The notes beneath the pieces are model-generated. The model saw only the letters and a list, made by a program, of their open reading frames with translations, made no database searches and was not told the origin of the DNA. Made by a program: the position numbers and the translations under genes. Of a stretch of 64,000 nucleotides of DNA, positions 32,613 through 41,786 are shown one piece after another. Numbering within the stretch: the stretch's first letter is position 1; each line of letters starts with the position of its first letter. Source of the stretch: Streptacidiphilus anmyonensis (lineage in GTDB: Bacteria > Actinomycetota > Actinomycetes > Streptomycetales > Streptomycetaceae); the NCBI RefSeq assembly GCF_000787855.1, contig NZ_BBPQ01000004.1:1-64000 (forward strand), read 5' to 3'.

Positions 32613-34313
32613 TCACCCCAGCGGCACGGGCGGCGCGGGCTGCTGCGCCGCGTCCGGACCGACGTCGCGGGCCATGCGCCGTCCCGTCGCCTGCCGGATC
32701 CCCGCGTCCTGACGCTCCAAGCGCTCCAGGCGCTCGGCGTGCCGCTCCTGGTCCTGCTCCCGCCTCTGGTCCCGCTCCACGTCCTGGTCCTGGATGACGG
32801 CCGGGACGCCGCGCAGGCGGCGGACCACCAGGCCCGCGCCGAGCAGCAGCGCCGCCCCGCCTGCGGCGACGACGGCGTGGAAGCCGTCCACGAAGGCCTG
32901 CTGCGCGGCCGCGTCCAGCGCGTGGCCGAGCTGCGCGGGCAGCGTGGGCGCCACGGCGACGGCTCCGCCGATCGACTCGTGCGCGACAGCGGCGGCCTGG
33001 GCCGGGACACCGGCGGGAGGCGTCACCTGGTGCCGGTAGACGGCGGTGAGCAGGCTGCCCAGGACCGCGATCCCGAGCGCGCCGCCGAGCTCCGTCGCGG
33101 TCGACTCGACCGCGCTCGCCGCGCCCGCCCGCTCCTTCGGCGCGCTGGCCAGCATCGTGTCGCCGGCGATCCCGAAGACCAGTCCGATGCCGAGGCCGGA
33201 GACGAACATGACCGCCCCCATGACCCAGTAGTCGGAGGCCACGCCCACCAGCAGGTAGCCGAAGCAGGAGAGCGCCATCAGCACCAGCCCGACGCCGACC
33301 GCCCTGGCCCGGCCGAGCGCCCGCAGGGCCACCGGGCACAGCGGCCCGGTCACCATCGCCCCGAGCGGCCCCAGCAGCAGCGCGAAACCGGTGCCCATCG
33401 GCGAGTAGCCGCGCACGTCCTGGAAGTAGAGCGAGGCCGCGAGCGACTGCGCGGCGAGCGCGAAGATGCTCAGGGTGTTCGCGGCGACCGCTCCGGAGAA
33501 GCCCCGGCCGCGCAGCAGCGCGACGTCGACCAGGGGGTGCGCGGCCCTGCGCTGCCGCAGGACGAACCCGACCAGCAAGGCCGCACCGAGCGCGGCGCAG
33601 ATCCACACGTCGGGCCGGCCCACGCCGTCACGGGCGGCGGTCTTCAGCGCGTAGACGGCGGCGACGACGCCGAAGCAGGACAGCGGGACGCTGCGCCAGT
33701 CGATCGGGCCGGGGTCCGGGTTGCGCGACTCGACCAGCAACACCGAGCCCGCGGCCAGCACCAGCGCCATCACCGGCACGTTGATCAGGAAGACCGAGCC
33801 CCACCAGAAGTGGTCCAGCAACGGTCCGCCGACCACCGGCCCGAGCGCGAAGCCGCCGGCGGCGACGCCACCGGAGATGCCCATCGCCAGGGAGCGCTCC
33901 TTGGGATCGGTGAAGGCGTTGCGCACCAGCGACAGCGTCGACGGCATCAGCGTCGCCCCCGCAACGCCCTGCAACGCCCGCGCGGCGATCAGCCAGCCGG
34001 CACTCGGCGCCTCGGCGGTCAACGCCGAGGCGAGGGCGAAGCCGGCTCCGCCGAGGAGCAGCAGGCGCTTGCGTCCGAAGCGGTCGCCGAGGCTGCCCAT
34101 CACGATCACCAGCCCACCGAGGGCGAAGCCGTAGGCGTCGGCGATCCACAGCAACTGGGTGCTGCTCGGGTCCATGTCCCGGACCAGGTGCGGGAAGGCG
34201 AGGTTGACGACGGTGTTGTCGATCCCGAGCACGAGGGAGGCGACGCAGCAGACGGCGAGCGTGCCCCACTTGCGGGCCGCTCCGAGGTTCTGTGGCGAGG
34301 TTCGCGAAGTCAT
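32613..34313 (-). CDS. MFS drug exporter, DHA2 (14-helix) family
   Basis: A 566-residue transporter. The DHA2 motifs are present: LDNTVVNLAFP-like GIDNTVVNLAFP in helix 1, GDRFGRKR between helices 2 and 3, and GPVVGGPLL in helix 5. It probably exports antibiotics or toxic compounds by proton exchange. The C-terminus has a charged Arg/Glu/Gln tail of about 60 residues (QDQDVERDQRREQDQERHA), unusual for the family. ATG 34313 matches the normal family N-terminus. The upstream gap 34314-34656 (343 bases) is non-coding and holds GC-rich dyads and a 17-bp tandem repeat. Confidence 0.9.
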   Translation of the reverse strand: MTSRTSPQNLGAARKWGTLAVCCVASLVLGIDNTVVNLAFPHLVRDMDPSSTQLLWIADAYGFALGGLVIVMGSLGDRFGRKRLLLLGGAGFALASALTAEAPSAGWLIAARALQGVAGATLMPSTLSLVRNAFTDPKERSLAMGISGGVAAGGFALGPVVGGPLLDHFWWGSVFLINVPVMALVLAAGSVLLVESRNPDPGPIDWRSVPLSCFGVVAAVYALKTAARDGVGRPDVWICAALGAALLVGFVLRQRRAAHPLVDVALLRGRGFSGAVAANTLSIFALAAQSLAASLYFQDVRGYSPMGTGFALLLGPLGAMVTGPLCPVALRALGRARAVGVGLVLMALSCFGYLLVGVASDYWVMGAVMFVSGLGIGLVFGIAGDTMLASAPKERAGAASAVESTATELGGALGIAVLGSLLTAVYRHQVTPPAGVPAQAAAVAHESIGGAVAVAPTLPAQLGHALDAAAQQAFVDGFHAVVAAGGAALLLGAGLVVRRLRGVPAVIQDQDVERDQRREQDQERHAERLERLERQDAGIRQATGRRMARDVGPDAAQQPAPPVPLG

Positions 34314-34602
34314 GCCCCGACGGTCGCGCGCGGCGCGCACCGCACCCTGACCGTCTGCGCACCGCATCCTGACGGGCCTGGCGGCTCCACGCCGGTTCAG
34401 GTCCAGGCACCGCCGAGGGGCAGGCGGGCGGGGACGCCGCCCTGCGCCCGCAAGGCGGTGGGGAGCGCCTCAGACCGAAGGGAGGCGCGGCTGCGGGGCG
34501 CGGGGTGGCGTCCCCGCCCTGCTGCGCCCGCCGACCCTTGCCGATCAGCCGCGACGTCGTGTGGCCCCCGCCATCCGCGCCGAAGGATGTGGAAGGGGGT
34601 GT

Positions 34603-34641
34603 CAAGGGTCGTGGCAGAGCAAGGGTCGTGGCAGAGCAAGG
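34603..34641. repeat. 17-bp tandem repeat, 2.3 copies
   Basis: The unit CAAGGGTCGTGGCAGAG is repeated exactly at 34603-34619 and 34620-34636, followed by CAAGG. It lies between the SARP regulator stop and the MFS gene. The same gap also contains GGGCGGGGACGCC near 34424 and its complement near 34507. Confidence 0.75.
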
Positions 34642-34656
34642 CCGGCGGGCGCGGCG

Positions 34657-37600
34657 CTAGACCCCGCCGATGACCGAGGCCACGAAGGCCACCGCCGCCT
34701 GCGGAGAGCGGGCGGCGCCTCGGGCGAAGGCCTCGGCGTGGGCCGCGTCGACGGGGGCGGGGTCCGGCCGGGGTTCCAGGACCTCGGCGGTGCCGCGCAG
34801 CTCCGCCGCGGTGTCGGGCCTGCCGTCAAGGACGGCCACCTCGGCGAGGACGGACGCGAGTTCGCCGTAGACGGGGAGATTGCGGCCGCCGCGCAGGATG
34901 GACTCCGCCTCGCCCAGGCGGACGCGGGCCGCCTCGGGCCGGGATTCCGCGAGGTCGATGCGGGCGAGCACGAGCAGGACCGAGGTCCGGATGCCCTCGC
35001 CGCTGGACCAGCCGACCAGTCGGCCGGCGAGGGCCTGCGCGCAGAACTCCCGGGCCTCGGCGAACCGCCCGCGGCCGAGGGCGACTCGGGCCAGCCCGAG
35101 GCGCGCGGAGGCGAGGTTGTCGCTGACCCCGAAGGGCTCGACCAGCGCGACGGCACGGTCCAGGTCCGTCTCCGCCGAGGCGAGGTCGCCCGCGTTCAGG
35201 CTCAGTTCGGCACGGCTCCACAGCAGTTCCGCCATGTCCTCCGGGGAGTCCAGCTCCGCGGCCAGCGCCAGGGCGCGGTCGGTGCACGCCGAGGCGCCGG
35301 TCCGGTCGCCCTGCCGGCCGCGGGCGCGGGACAGCTCCATCAGCGCCATCACCATGCCCCAGCGGTCGCCCTGCTCCTCGAAGCCGCGCAGACCGAGCGT
35401 CAGCTCCCGTTCCGCGGTGGCCGCGTCGGCGTGCAGGAACCAGTGCTGGAAGGCCAGCCCGAAGTGGTAGAGCGCCCGGTACCAGGGCTCGGTGAGCGCG
35501 TCCTCGGCCATCCGGTTCTGCTCGACCATCGCCTCCTCGTCCGGCACCCCCACGAACGGCGCCCACAGCACCACCAGGAAGGGGAAGCGCAGCGGATGCT
35601 GGAACATCAGCCGGTCCATCAGCGGGCGGCAGGTCTCGATGTAGCCGACGAGCTCCGGGGTGTCCATGCCGCCGGAGATCGCGGCGATGCTCGCCAGCGC
35701 GAACTGCTGCTCACGGCCCGGCGGCACCTCACCGCCGATCGCGGCGAGCAGCCGCTGCGCCGGAACGCGGCCCTCGGTGCGCAGACCGCGCAGCATCCAG
35801 TAGCTGGACAGGCAGGCCAACAGGTCGAGGGCGCGGTCGGTGTCGGTGGCGATCGCGTGGCGCAGCGCGGCGTCGAGGTTGTCGTGGTCGGCGACGAGGC
35901 GGGCCAGCCAGTCGAGCTGGTCGGCGGTGCGCAGCAGCGGATCCGCCGTCTCGGCGAGCCGCAGGTAGTGCGCGAGGTGCGCGTCCGCGCGCTCGCGCCG
36001 CTCGTCGGCGGCGGCGAGCTGGTCGGCCGCGTAGGCGCGGACGGTCTCCAGCATCCGGTAGCGCATCTCGCCCGCGCCGTCCGGCTGGTAGGCGACGACG
36101 AGAGACTTGTCGACAAGGGCGCCGAGCAGGTCGAGGGTGTCCGGGCCGGTGTCGCAGACGGCCTCGGCGGCGGCGAGCGTCCAGCCGCCGGAAAAGACGG
36201 AGACGCGGCGCAGCAGCGTGCGCTCGGCCTCCGGCAGCAGGTCCCAGCTCCAGTCGACGACGGCGCGCAGCGTCTGCTGGCGCGGCTGCGCGGTGCGGCT
36301 GCCGCCGGTGAGCAGGCGGAACCGGTCGTCCAGGCGGTCGGCGATCTGGCGCGGCGTCAGCAGCCGCAGGCGGGCCGCCGCCAGCTCGATGGCGAGCGGG
36401 AGGCCGTCCAGGCGACGGCAGATCTCGGCGACGGCGGCCGCGTCCTCGGGGCTGCTCCGGCTGCCCGGGGCGAGCCGGGGGGCGACAGCCGCGGCACGCT
36501 CGGCGAAGAGGCGCAGCGCCTCGGGGCCGGGCAGCGGCTCCAGGGGCCGGACGCTCTCGCCGGGGACGGCGAGCGGCTCCCGGCTGGTGGCGAGGACGCG
36601 CAGCTCGGGGCAGGCGAGCAGCAGTCGCTCGGCGAGCGCGGCCGACTCGTCGATGACCTGTTCGCAGTTGTCCAGCACGAGCAGCAGGTCGCCGCGGCGC
36701 GCGAGGGCCGGCGCGAGCCGGTCCACGGCGTCTCCGCCGCCGGGCGCGACGGCGCCCAGCACGCCGGACTCGCGCACCCCGAGCACGCCGAGCAGTGTCG
36801 CCCCGAGCGTCGCGGCGTCGACGACGCGGGAGAGGTCCGCGAAGCAGGCGCCTCCGGCGCCGGGGTAGCGGGCTGCGGCCTCCAGCGCGAGCCGGGTCTT
36901 CCCGGTCCCGCCAGGGCCCGTCAGGGTCACCAGCCGGGCTCGGCGGAGGGCGTCGGCAAGCCCGTCGAGGTCGCCCTCCCGCCCGACGAAGCTGGTCAGC
37001 GGCCTGGGCAGGACCGCGCCCGGCGGCGCGACCGCCGGACCAAGATCGCCAAATGCTCCACGTGGCGCATCTTGTGATCTTGATCCGACGCGCAGCTCGT
37101 CCTCACCACCAGGCCAGGGCTGCGACGCCGAACCCTCCGCATCGGCGCGGAAGGGAGCTCCGCGGGCGGCGGACAGGCCCGCCTCGCCGAACGGCCCTGC
37201 GCGACCCGGCAGCGGGACACCGGCAGCCTCGGCAAAGTCCGGTCCCAGGGCATCGGAGCCTCGGCCCGCGCGGCCGTGCCCGCCCGCCGCGCGGCTCCCC
37301 TCCTGAGCGGCCGAGTCGTCCGAGCCCGGCGCGGCGACGGCGTGCCCGCCGGGACCGTCGCCGTTCATCCTGTCCACCCGGTCCGGCCGGAGCGGGTGGG
37401 CATCGGCGCCAGCCGTGCGCGGACCGCCCGCCGCCGGGCGCGGGGAGCGGAGCGCGGGGTCGGCGCGGAGGACGGCGAGGTGGAGGTCCGCGAGTTCCGG
37501 GCTCGGGTCCGTACCGAGGGTGTCCGCGAGGGTCCCGCGCAGGGCGGCGTAGGCCGCGAGCGCGTCGGACGGACGGTCGGCCGCGTAGAGGGCGCGCATG

Positions 37601-38211
37601 AGCAGCGCCGTCAGCGGTTCACGCAGGGGCTCCTCGGCGACCGCCGCGCGCAGCTCCGCGATCAGCTCGCGGGCGCGCCCGAGCCCTAGACCGGCCTCCG
37701 CACGGGCCTCGACCGCGGCGAGCCGCAGCTCCGCCAGCCGCACCACCTGACCCGCAGCGAACGGCGCACCGCCGACGTCCGAGAGCGGCTCGCCGCGCCA
37801 CAGGCCGAGCGCGGCGGTCAACGCGGTGAAGGCCTGCGCCGCGTCGCCCCGGGCCAGCCCGGCCTCCCCATCCGCGACCAGTCGCGCGAAGGCGTGCGCG
37901 TCCACCTCCTCGCGCGCGGTCAGCACCCGGTAGCCGCCGGGGCCGCCCTCGATGCCGACGCCCACCGGACGCAGCGCGCCGCGCAGGCGCGAGACCTGCG
38001 ACTGGAGCGCGTTGCCGACGTTCCCCGGCGGCTCCTCCCCGTACAGGCCGTCGATCAGCCGCTCGGTCGTGACCGTCCGGCCGGCGTCCAGCAGCAGCAG
38101 CGCCAGGAGCGCGCGACGGCCGGGGCCGCCGAGCGCGAGCTCGCCGCCGTCGTCGTTCCAGGCCTGGGTGGTGCCGAGGATGCCGAATCTCACCTGGTGA
38201 TTCTGACCCAT
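34657..38211 (-). CDS. Large SARP-type (AfsR-like) regulator: OmpR-type HTH, BTAD, NB-ARC ATPase, TPR
   Basis: An 1184-residue regulator. The N-terminal winged helix (about 1-95: LGGPGRRALLALLLLDAGRT, VSRLRGAL) is followed by the BTAD domain (about 100-250). A low-complexity Gly/Ala/Pro linker of some 150 residues leads to a STAND/NB-ARC ATPase starting PLTSFVGRE with Walker A GPGGTGKTRLA and LLLVLDNCEQV. A C-terminal helical repeat region follows. Such proteins activate secondary-metabolite or cell-wall genes in streptomycetes. The adjacent MFS exporter is a possible target. ATG 38211 has GGGAGA about 8 bases upstream; a GTG 18 bases further in is an alternative. Confidence 0.9.
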   Translation of the reverse strand: MGQNHQVRFGILGTTQAWNDDGGELALGGPGRRALLALLLLDAGRTVTTERLIDGLYGEEPPGNVGNALQSQVSRLRGALRPVGVGIEGGPGGYRVLTAREEVDAHAFARLVADGEAGLARGDAAQAFTALTAALGLWRGEPLSDVGGAPFAAGQVVRLAELRLAAVEARAEAGLGLGRARELIAELRAAVAEEPLREPLTALLMRALYAADRPSDALAAYAALRGTLADTLGTDPSPELADLHLAVLRADPALRSPRPAAGGPRTAGADAHPLRPDRVDRMNGDGPGGHAVAAPGSDDSAAQEGSRAAGGHGRAGRGSDALGPDFAEAAGVPLPGRAGPFGEAGLSAARGAPFRADAEGSASQPWPGGEDELRVGSRSQDAPRGAFGDLGPAVAPPGAVLPRPLTSFVGREGDLDGLADALRRARLVTLTGPGGTGKTRLALEAAARYPGAGGACFADLSRVVDAATLGATLLGVLGVRESGVLGAVAPGGGDAVDRLAPALARRGDLLLVLDNCEQVIDESAALAERLLLACPELRVLATSREPLAVPGESVRPLEPLPGPEALRLFAERAAAVAPRLAPGSRSSPEDAAAVAEICRRLDGLPLAIELAAARLRLLTPRQIADRLDDRFRLLTGGSRTAQPRQQTLRAVVDWSWDLLPEAERTLLRRVSVFSGGWTLAAAEAVCDTGPDTLDLLGALVDKSLVVAYQPDGAGEMRYRMLETVRAYAADQLAAADERRERADAHLAHYLRLAETADPLLRTADQLDWLARLVADHDNLDAALRHAIATDTDRALDLLACLSSYWMLRGLRTEGRVPAQRLLAAIGGEVPPGREQQFALASIAAISGGMDTPELVGYIETCRPLMDRLMFQHPLRFPFLVVLWAPFVGVPDEEAMVEQNRMAEDALTEPWYRALYHFGLAFQHWFLHADAATAERELTLGLRGFEEQGDRWGMVMALMELSRARGRQGDRTGASACTDRALALAAELDSPEDMAELLWSRAELSLNAGDLASAETDLDRAVALVEPFGVSDNLASARLGLARVALGRGRFAEAREFCAQALAGRLVGWSSGEGIRTSVLLVLARIDLAESRPEAARVRLGEAESILRGGRNLPVYGELASVLAEVAVLDGRPDTAAELRGTAEVLEPRPDPAPVDAAHAEAFARGAARSPQAAVAFVASVIGGV

Positions 38212-38284
38212 CGTCGGTCTCCCGCGCGGGCGATCAAGGACCGCGGTGCGACGGATCCCGGGCCGGGGATGTGAGGATGTACCC

Positions 38285-39103
38285 GTGATCGACGTACCCG
38301 TGATCCCCTCCCTCATCGCCACCGACCTCGACGGCACGCTGCTGCGCGGCGACGGCACGGTCTCCGCCCGCACCGAGGACGCGCTGCGCCGGGCCGAGGA
38401 GGCGGGCGTGTGCATCGTCTTCGTCACCGGTCGCCCGCCGCGCTGGATGGGGGCGGTCACCGAGGCGATCGGTCCGCACGGGATCGCGATCTGCTCCAAC
38501 GGCGGCGCGCTCTACGACGTGCGGCGCCAGGAGCTGCTGGAGACGCACCCGATGCGCGCGGAGGACGCCCTCGCCACCGTGACGGCGCTGCGCACCGGAC
38601 TGCCGGAGGTGACGTTCGCCTTCGAGTACCCCGGCGGCTTCTCCCACGAGCCCGCCTACCCGCGCACGCTGTGGGACATGGACGCCGCCGACCGGGTCGC
38701 CCCGGCCGAGGAGCTCCTGGCGGGCGCGGCCGGCCACCAGGTCTTCAAGCTGCTGGCCAAGCACCCCACCATGGACCCGGACGCGTTCCTGCGGCTGGGA
38801 CGCGAGCTGGTCGGCGGATTCGGCGAGGTGACCCGCTCGGCGGCGGTCGCGATGCTGGAGATCAGCGCCCCCGGCGTCAGCAAGGCCAGCGCCCTGGCCC
38901 GCTGGTGCGCGGAGCGCGACATCCCGGCGGACCGTGTCGTCGCCATCGGCGACATGCCCAACGACCTGCCCATGCTGGAGTGGGCGGGCACCGCCTACGC
39001 CGTCGCCAACGCCCACCCGGAGGTGCTGGCCGCGACCGTCCGCCACACCGCCAGCCACGAGGAGGACGGCGTGGCGCAGGTCATCGAGGCCCTGCTGGGC
39101 TGA
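38285..39103 (+). CDS. HAD-superfamily (Cof-type) phosphatase
   Basis: A 272-residue cytoplasmic phosphatase. Motif I is DLDGTLLRG, motif II FVTGRPPRW and motif IV GDMPNDLPML. It is clearly a paralogue of the gene at 13941 (same motifs, length and SRT/ART-E pattern), so the two may act on related substrates. Start GTG 38285 has GAGGA 10 bases upstream. A second in-frame GTG lies at 38300 because GTACCCGTGATC is duplicated there. It is divergent from the SARP regulator. Confidence 0.9.
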   Translation: MIDVPVIPSLIATDLDGTLLRGDGTVSARTEDALRRAEEAGVCIVFVTGRPPRWMGAVTEAIGPHGIAICSNGGALYDVRRQELLETHPMRAEDALATVTALRTGLPEVTFAFEYPGGFSHEPAYPRTLWDMDAADRVAPAEELLAGAAGHQVFKLLAKHPTMDPDAFLRLGRELVGGFGEVTRSAAVAMLEISAPGVSKASALARWCAERDIPADRVVAIGDMPNDLPMLEWAGTAYAVANAHPEVLAATVRHTASHEEDGVAQVIEALLG

Positions 39104-39145
39104 GCGGCTGAGGCCCCCTGGGGGCGGGAACCTGGACGGCTGTTC

Positions 39146-39178
39146 GCCCTGGTCCCGCCCTGGTCCCGCCCTGGTCCC
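39146..39178. repeat. 11-bp tandem repeat, three exact copies
   Basis: GCCCTGGTCCC is repeated three times between two convergent genes. It can pair with GGGCGGGAACC just upstream, so it may also work as a terminator for the HAD gene. Confidence 0.8.
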
Positions 39179-39184
39179 GCGCGC

Positions 39185-39793
39185 CTAACCCTGCGAGCCG
39201 GGCTGGCAGCCGCCCCACAGCTTGGCGAGCGCCTGCGGGATCTGCGCGACGCAGCCGCCGTTGTCGGGGAAGCCGGCGCTGCCGATCAGCGTCCAGGTGC
39301 CGTTCGCGGCGAGGGAGAAGTACTTGCGGGTGCTGCCGTCGTCCTGGCCCGCCACCTGGTCGGAGTAGGTCGCGCCCGCCGTCAGGTCGAAGGCGGTGGC
39401 CGCGTAGACGGTGCCGCCGCACTGCCCGTAGAGGAACTGCTGCGGGCGCGGCGTGATGTGGCCGCGGTGCACCTCGGCCCCGTAGTCGCGGGTGACGGCC
39501 GCCTTCACCGCGTCGGTGGCGACCAGGTTGTGGCAGGAGGCGTCGCCCGCCGTCGGCGTGGCCACGGGCGACGCGACGGCGCCCGTCGGCGAAGCCGCCA
39601 CCGTGGCGACGGTCGTCGGCGAGGCGGTGGCCGCCACGGTGGCCGTGGGAGATGCCGCGACCGAGGCCGTGGCGGTGGGCGAACCGCCGCCCGAAGCGGT
39701 GGTGGAACCGGAACCGGAGTCGCACGCGCTGAGCAGCAGCGCGCCGGACAGGACGAGCGCGGCGGAGGCGGCGCGGCGCGCAGTGGAGCGCAT
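39185..39793 (-). CDS. Putative lipoprotein with Thr/Ala/Pro-rich linker
   Basis: A 202-residue protein. The signal peptide ends with the lipobox LLSAC (Cys24 as anchor). Residues 25-90 are a repetitive linker (SPTATVAATASPT and similar) that would span the cell wall. The folded part (about 92-202) has four cysteines (ASCHNL, GQCGG, NGGCVAQ, WGGCQPG) likely to form two disulfides. Function unknown. The first base of its stop codon lies 81 bases from the convergent HAD gene. Confidence 0.72.
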   Translation of the reverse strand: MRSTARRAASAALVLSGALLLSACDSGSGSTTASGGGSPTATASVAASPTATVAATASPTTVATVAASPTGAVASPVATPTAGDASCHNLVATDAVKAAVTRDYGAEVHRGHITPRPQQFLYGQCGGTVYAATAFDLTAGATYSDQVAGQDDGSTRKYFSLAANGTWTLIGSAGFPDNGGCVAQIPQALAKLWGGCQPGSQG

Positions 39794-39905
39794 GGGAATC
39801 CCCCTGGAAGTGCAGATCGATCGGAACGTACGGACTGTAGCGAGGCTTCCGCAACGCCCTGCCTGCCGATCCGCAACAGCCTGGCAACAGCGCAGCGGGC
39901 GCGTC

Positions 39906-41648
39906 CTAGAGCGCGGCCGTCCAGAAGACCCGGGTGCCTCCGCCGCTCAGGCCCGGACCGAACCAGGCGTCGCCGCCGAGGTTGCGCGCCCGCTCGGCCA
40001 GGTTGCGCAGGCCGCTGCGCCGCCCGCCCTCGCGGATGCCGACGCCGTCGTCGGTGACGGACAGCACGACGGCCGGACGGCCCCCTCCCGTGGTGAGCCG
40101 GCCCTCGGCGTCGATGTGGGCGCTGCCGTCCACCGCGACGTCGACCCGCGAGGCTGCGGCGTGCCGGGCCGCGTTGGACAGGATCTCCCGCAGGGCGGCC
40201 ACGAGTTGACGGCCGATGGCCTCGCTGGTCATCGCCTCGACAGGGCCGACGAAGGTCACCGCCGGTTTGAAGCCGAGCGGGCCGGCGGCCTGCGCGCACT
40301 CGCGCAGCACCTGGCTGCGCAGGTCCGCGCCGTCCCCGGCGGTGTCCTCGTGCTGGAGGGCGTAGATGGTGGTGCGCACCTCCTGGATGGTCGCGTCGAG
40401 CTCGTCGACGGCCTTCGAGATCCGGACCTTGACCTCGGGCACCTCGGCCAGCCGGGCGGCGCTCTCCATCATCATCCCGGTGGCGAAGATGCGTTGGATG
40501 ACCAGGTCGTGCAGGTCCCGGGCGATCCGGTCGCGGTCCTGGTAGACGGCCAGGCGCTGCTGGTTCCGTTGGCCCTCCACCAGCCGCAGCGCGAGCGCCG
40601 CCTGGGCGGCGAAGCCCTCGGCGAGCACCCGCTCGGTCTCGGTGAAGGGTGGGGTGTCCCGGCCCCGCCACACGACGACGGCGCCCAGGACCCGGCCGGA
40701 GCTCTTCAGCGGCAGCGCCATGCTGGGCCCGAACGACGCGCGGATGTCGGCGCGCAGGTCCGAGTCGGTGTTCATGTCGACGATCGTGACGGTGTCGCCC
40801 GCGAGCAGCTGCCGGACCCGCTCGGTCGGCGGGACGGGCTCGCCGATGAGCAGGTCGGCGGCCTCGCCGGAGGCGTGGGAGACGCGCAGCCCGCCGTCCT
40901 CGGTCGGCAGCAGGATCATCCCGAGGGCGGCCCCGGCGAGGTCGCGCAGCAGCTCGGCGGTGGTCGTGAGGGCGACGACGGCGTCGTCGGCCGTCAGCAT
41001 CACGTTGGTGACCTCGCGGGACGCGGCGATCCACCGCTCACGTCGGCGACCCTCCTCGTACAGGCGCGCGTTCTCGATCGCGACGCCGGCCGCGGCCGCC
41101 AGTGCCTCGACGACCTGCTGGTCGGCGCCGGAGAACTGGCGTCCGTGGTGCTTCTCGGCGAGGTAGAGGGTGCCGAAGAAGTCGTTGCGGACCCGGACCG
41201 GGACGCTGAGGAAGGTGCGCATCACCGGGTGCCCGTGCGGGAACCCGACGGCGCTCGGGTGCCGGGTGAGGTCCTCCAGCCGCAGCGGCTCCCGGTGGTC
41301 GGTGACGTAGCCGAGCAGCCCCAGCCCGCAGGGCAGTCCGCCGATCTCCAGCTCCTGCTCGGAGGTGACGCCGACCTGGATGAAGTCGGACAGCCCGTGC
41401 ATGTGCGGCTCGAGCACCCCGACGGCCGCGTACTCGGCGTCGACGAGATCGGCCGCGGCGGTGGCGATCCGTTGCAGCGTCGCGTGCAGGTCCAGTCCGG
41501 AACTGACCGCCACGACGGCTTCGAGCAGCTCCCGCATCCGGTCGTTCACGGCGGCGACCGCGTGCAGCCGCTCGGCGACCTCGCTGACCAGGTCGTCGAC
41601 CTCGAGGGAGCCGAGGTCGGGGATGAAGTGCGCGTCACCGGTCGCCAT
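39906..41648 (-). CDS. GAF-domain sensor histidine kinase, DevS/DosS-like (orphan)
   Basis: A 580-residue cytoplasmic kinase. GAF-A spans about 50-185, GAF-B about 215-350, the HisKA_3 dimerisation helix holds the phospho-acceptor His in ARDLHDLVIQRIF, and the HATPase domain closes the protein. GAF-A has HPSAVGFPHGHPVMRTFLSV then VRVRNDFFGTLYL, close to the heme-binding GAF of mycobacterial DevS/DosS. One of His138/His140 is a candidate heme ligand, so it may sense oxygen, NO or CO. No response regulator is adjacent. The cytochrome bd genes 1-7 kb downstream would be a logical target (inference). Confidence 0.85.
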   Translation of the reverse strand: MATGDAHFIPDLGSLEVDDLVSEVAERLHAVAAVNDRMRELLEAVVAVSSGLDLHATLQRIATAAADLVDAEYAAVGVLEPHMHGLSDFIQVGVTSEQELEIGGLPCGLGLLGYVTDHREPLRLEDLTRHPSAVGFPHGHPVMRTFLSVPVRVRNDFFGTLYLAEKHHGRQFSGADQQVVEALAAAAGVAIENARLYEEGRRRERWIAASREVTNVMLTADDAVVALTTTAELLRDLAGAALGMILLPTEDGGLRVSHASGEAADLLIGEPVPPTERVRQLLAGDTVTIVDMNTDSDLRADIRASFGPSMALPLKSSGRVLGAVVVWRGRDTPPFTETERVLAEGFAAQAALALRLVEGQRNQQRLAVYQDRDRIARDLHDLVIQRIFATGMMMESAARLAEVPEVKVRISKAVDELDATIQEVRTTIYALQHEDTAGDGADLRSQVLRECAQAAGPLGFKPAVTFVGPVEAMTSEAIGRQLVAALREILSNAARHAAASRVDVAVDGSAHIDAEGRLTTGGGRPAVVLSVTDDGVGIREGGRRSGLRNLAERARNLGGDAWFGPGLSGGGTRVFWTAAL

Positions 41649-41786
41649 GCAAGCGAGCGTAGTTTGTCCGTTTTAACCCCGACAGCGGACGCGCGTTCGC
41701 ACGAGATCCCGTGCGGGTGAACTCACCGCGATCGTGTCACCGGCGGAGGTTCGCATGCTTACGGTGCGCAACGGAGGGGGTGCGGG

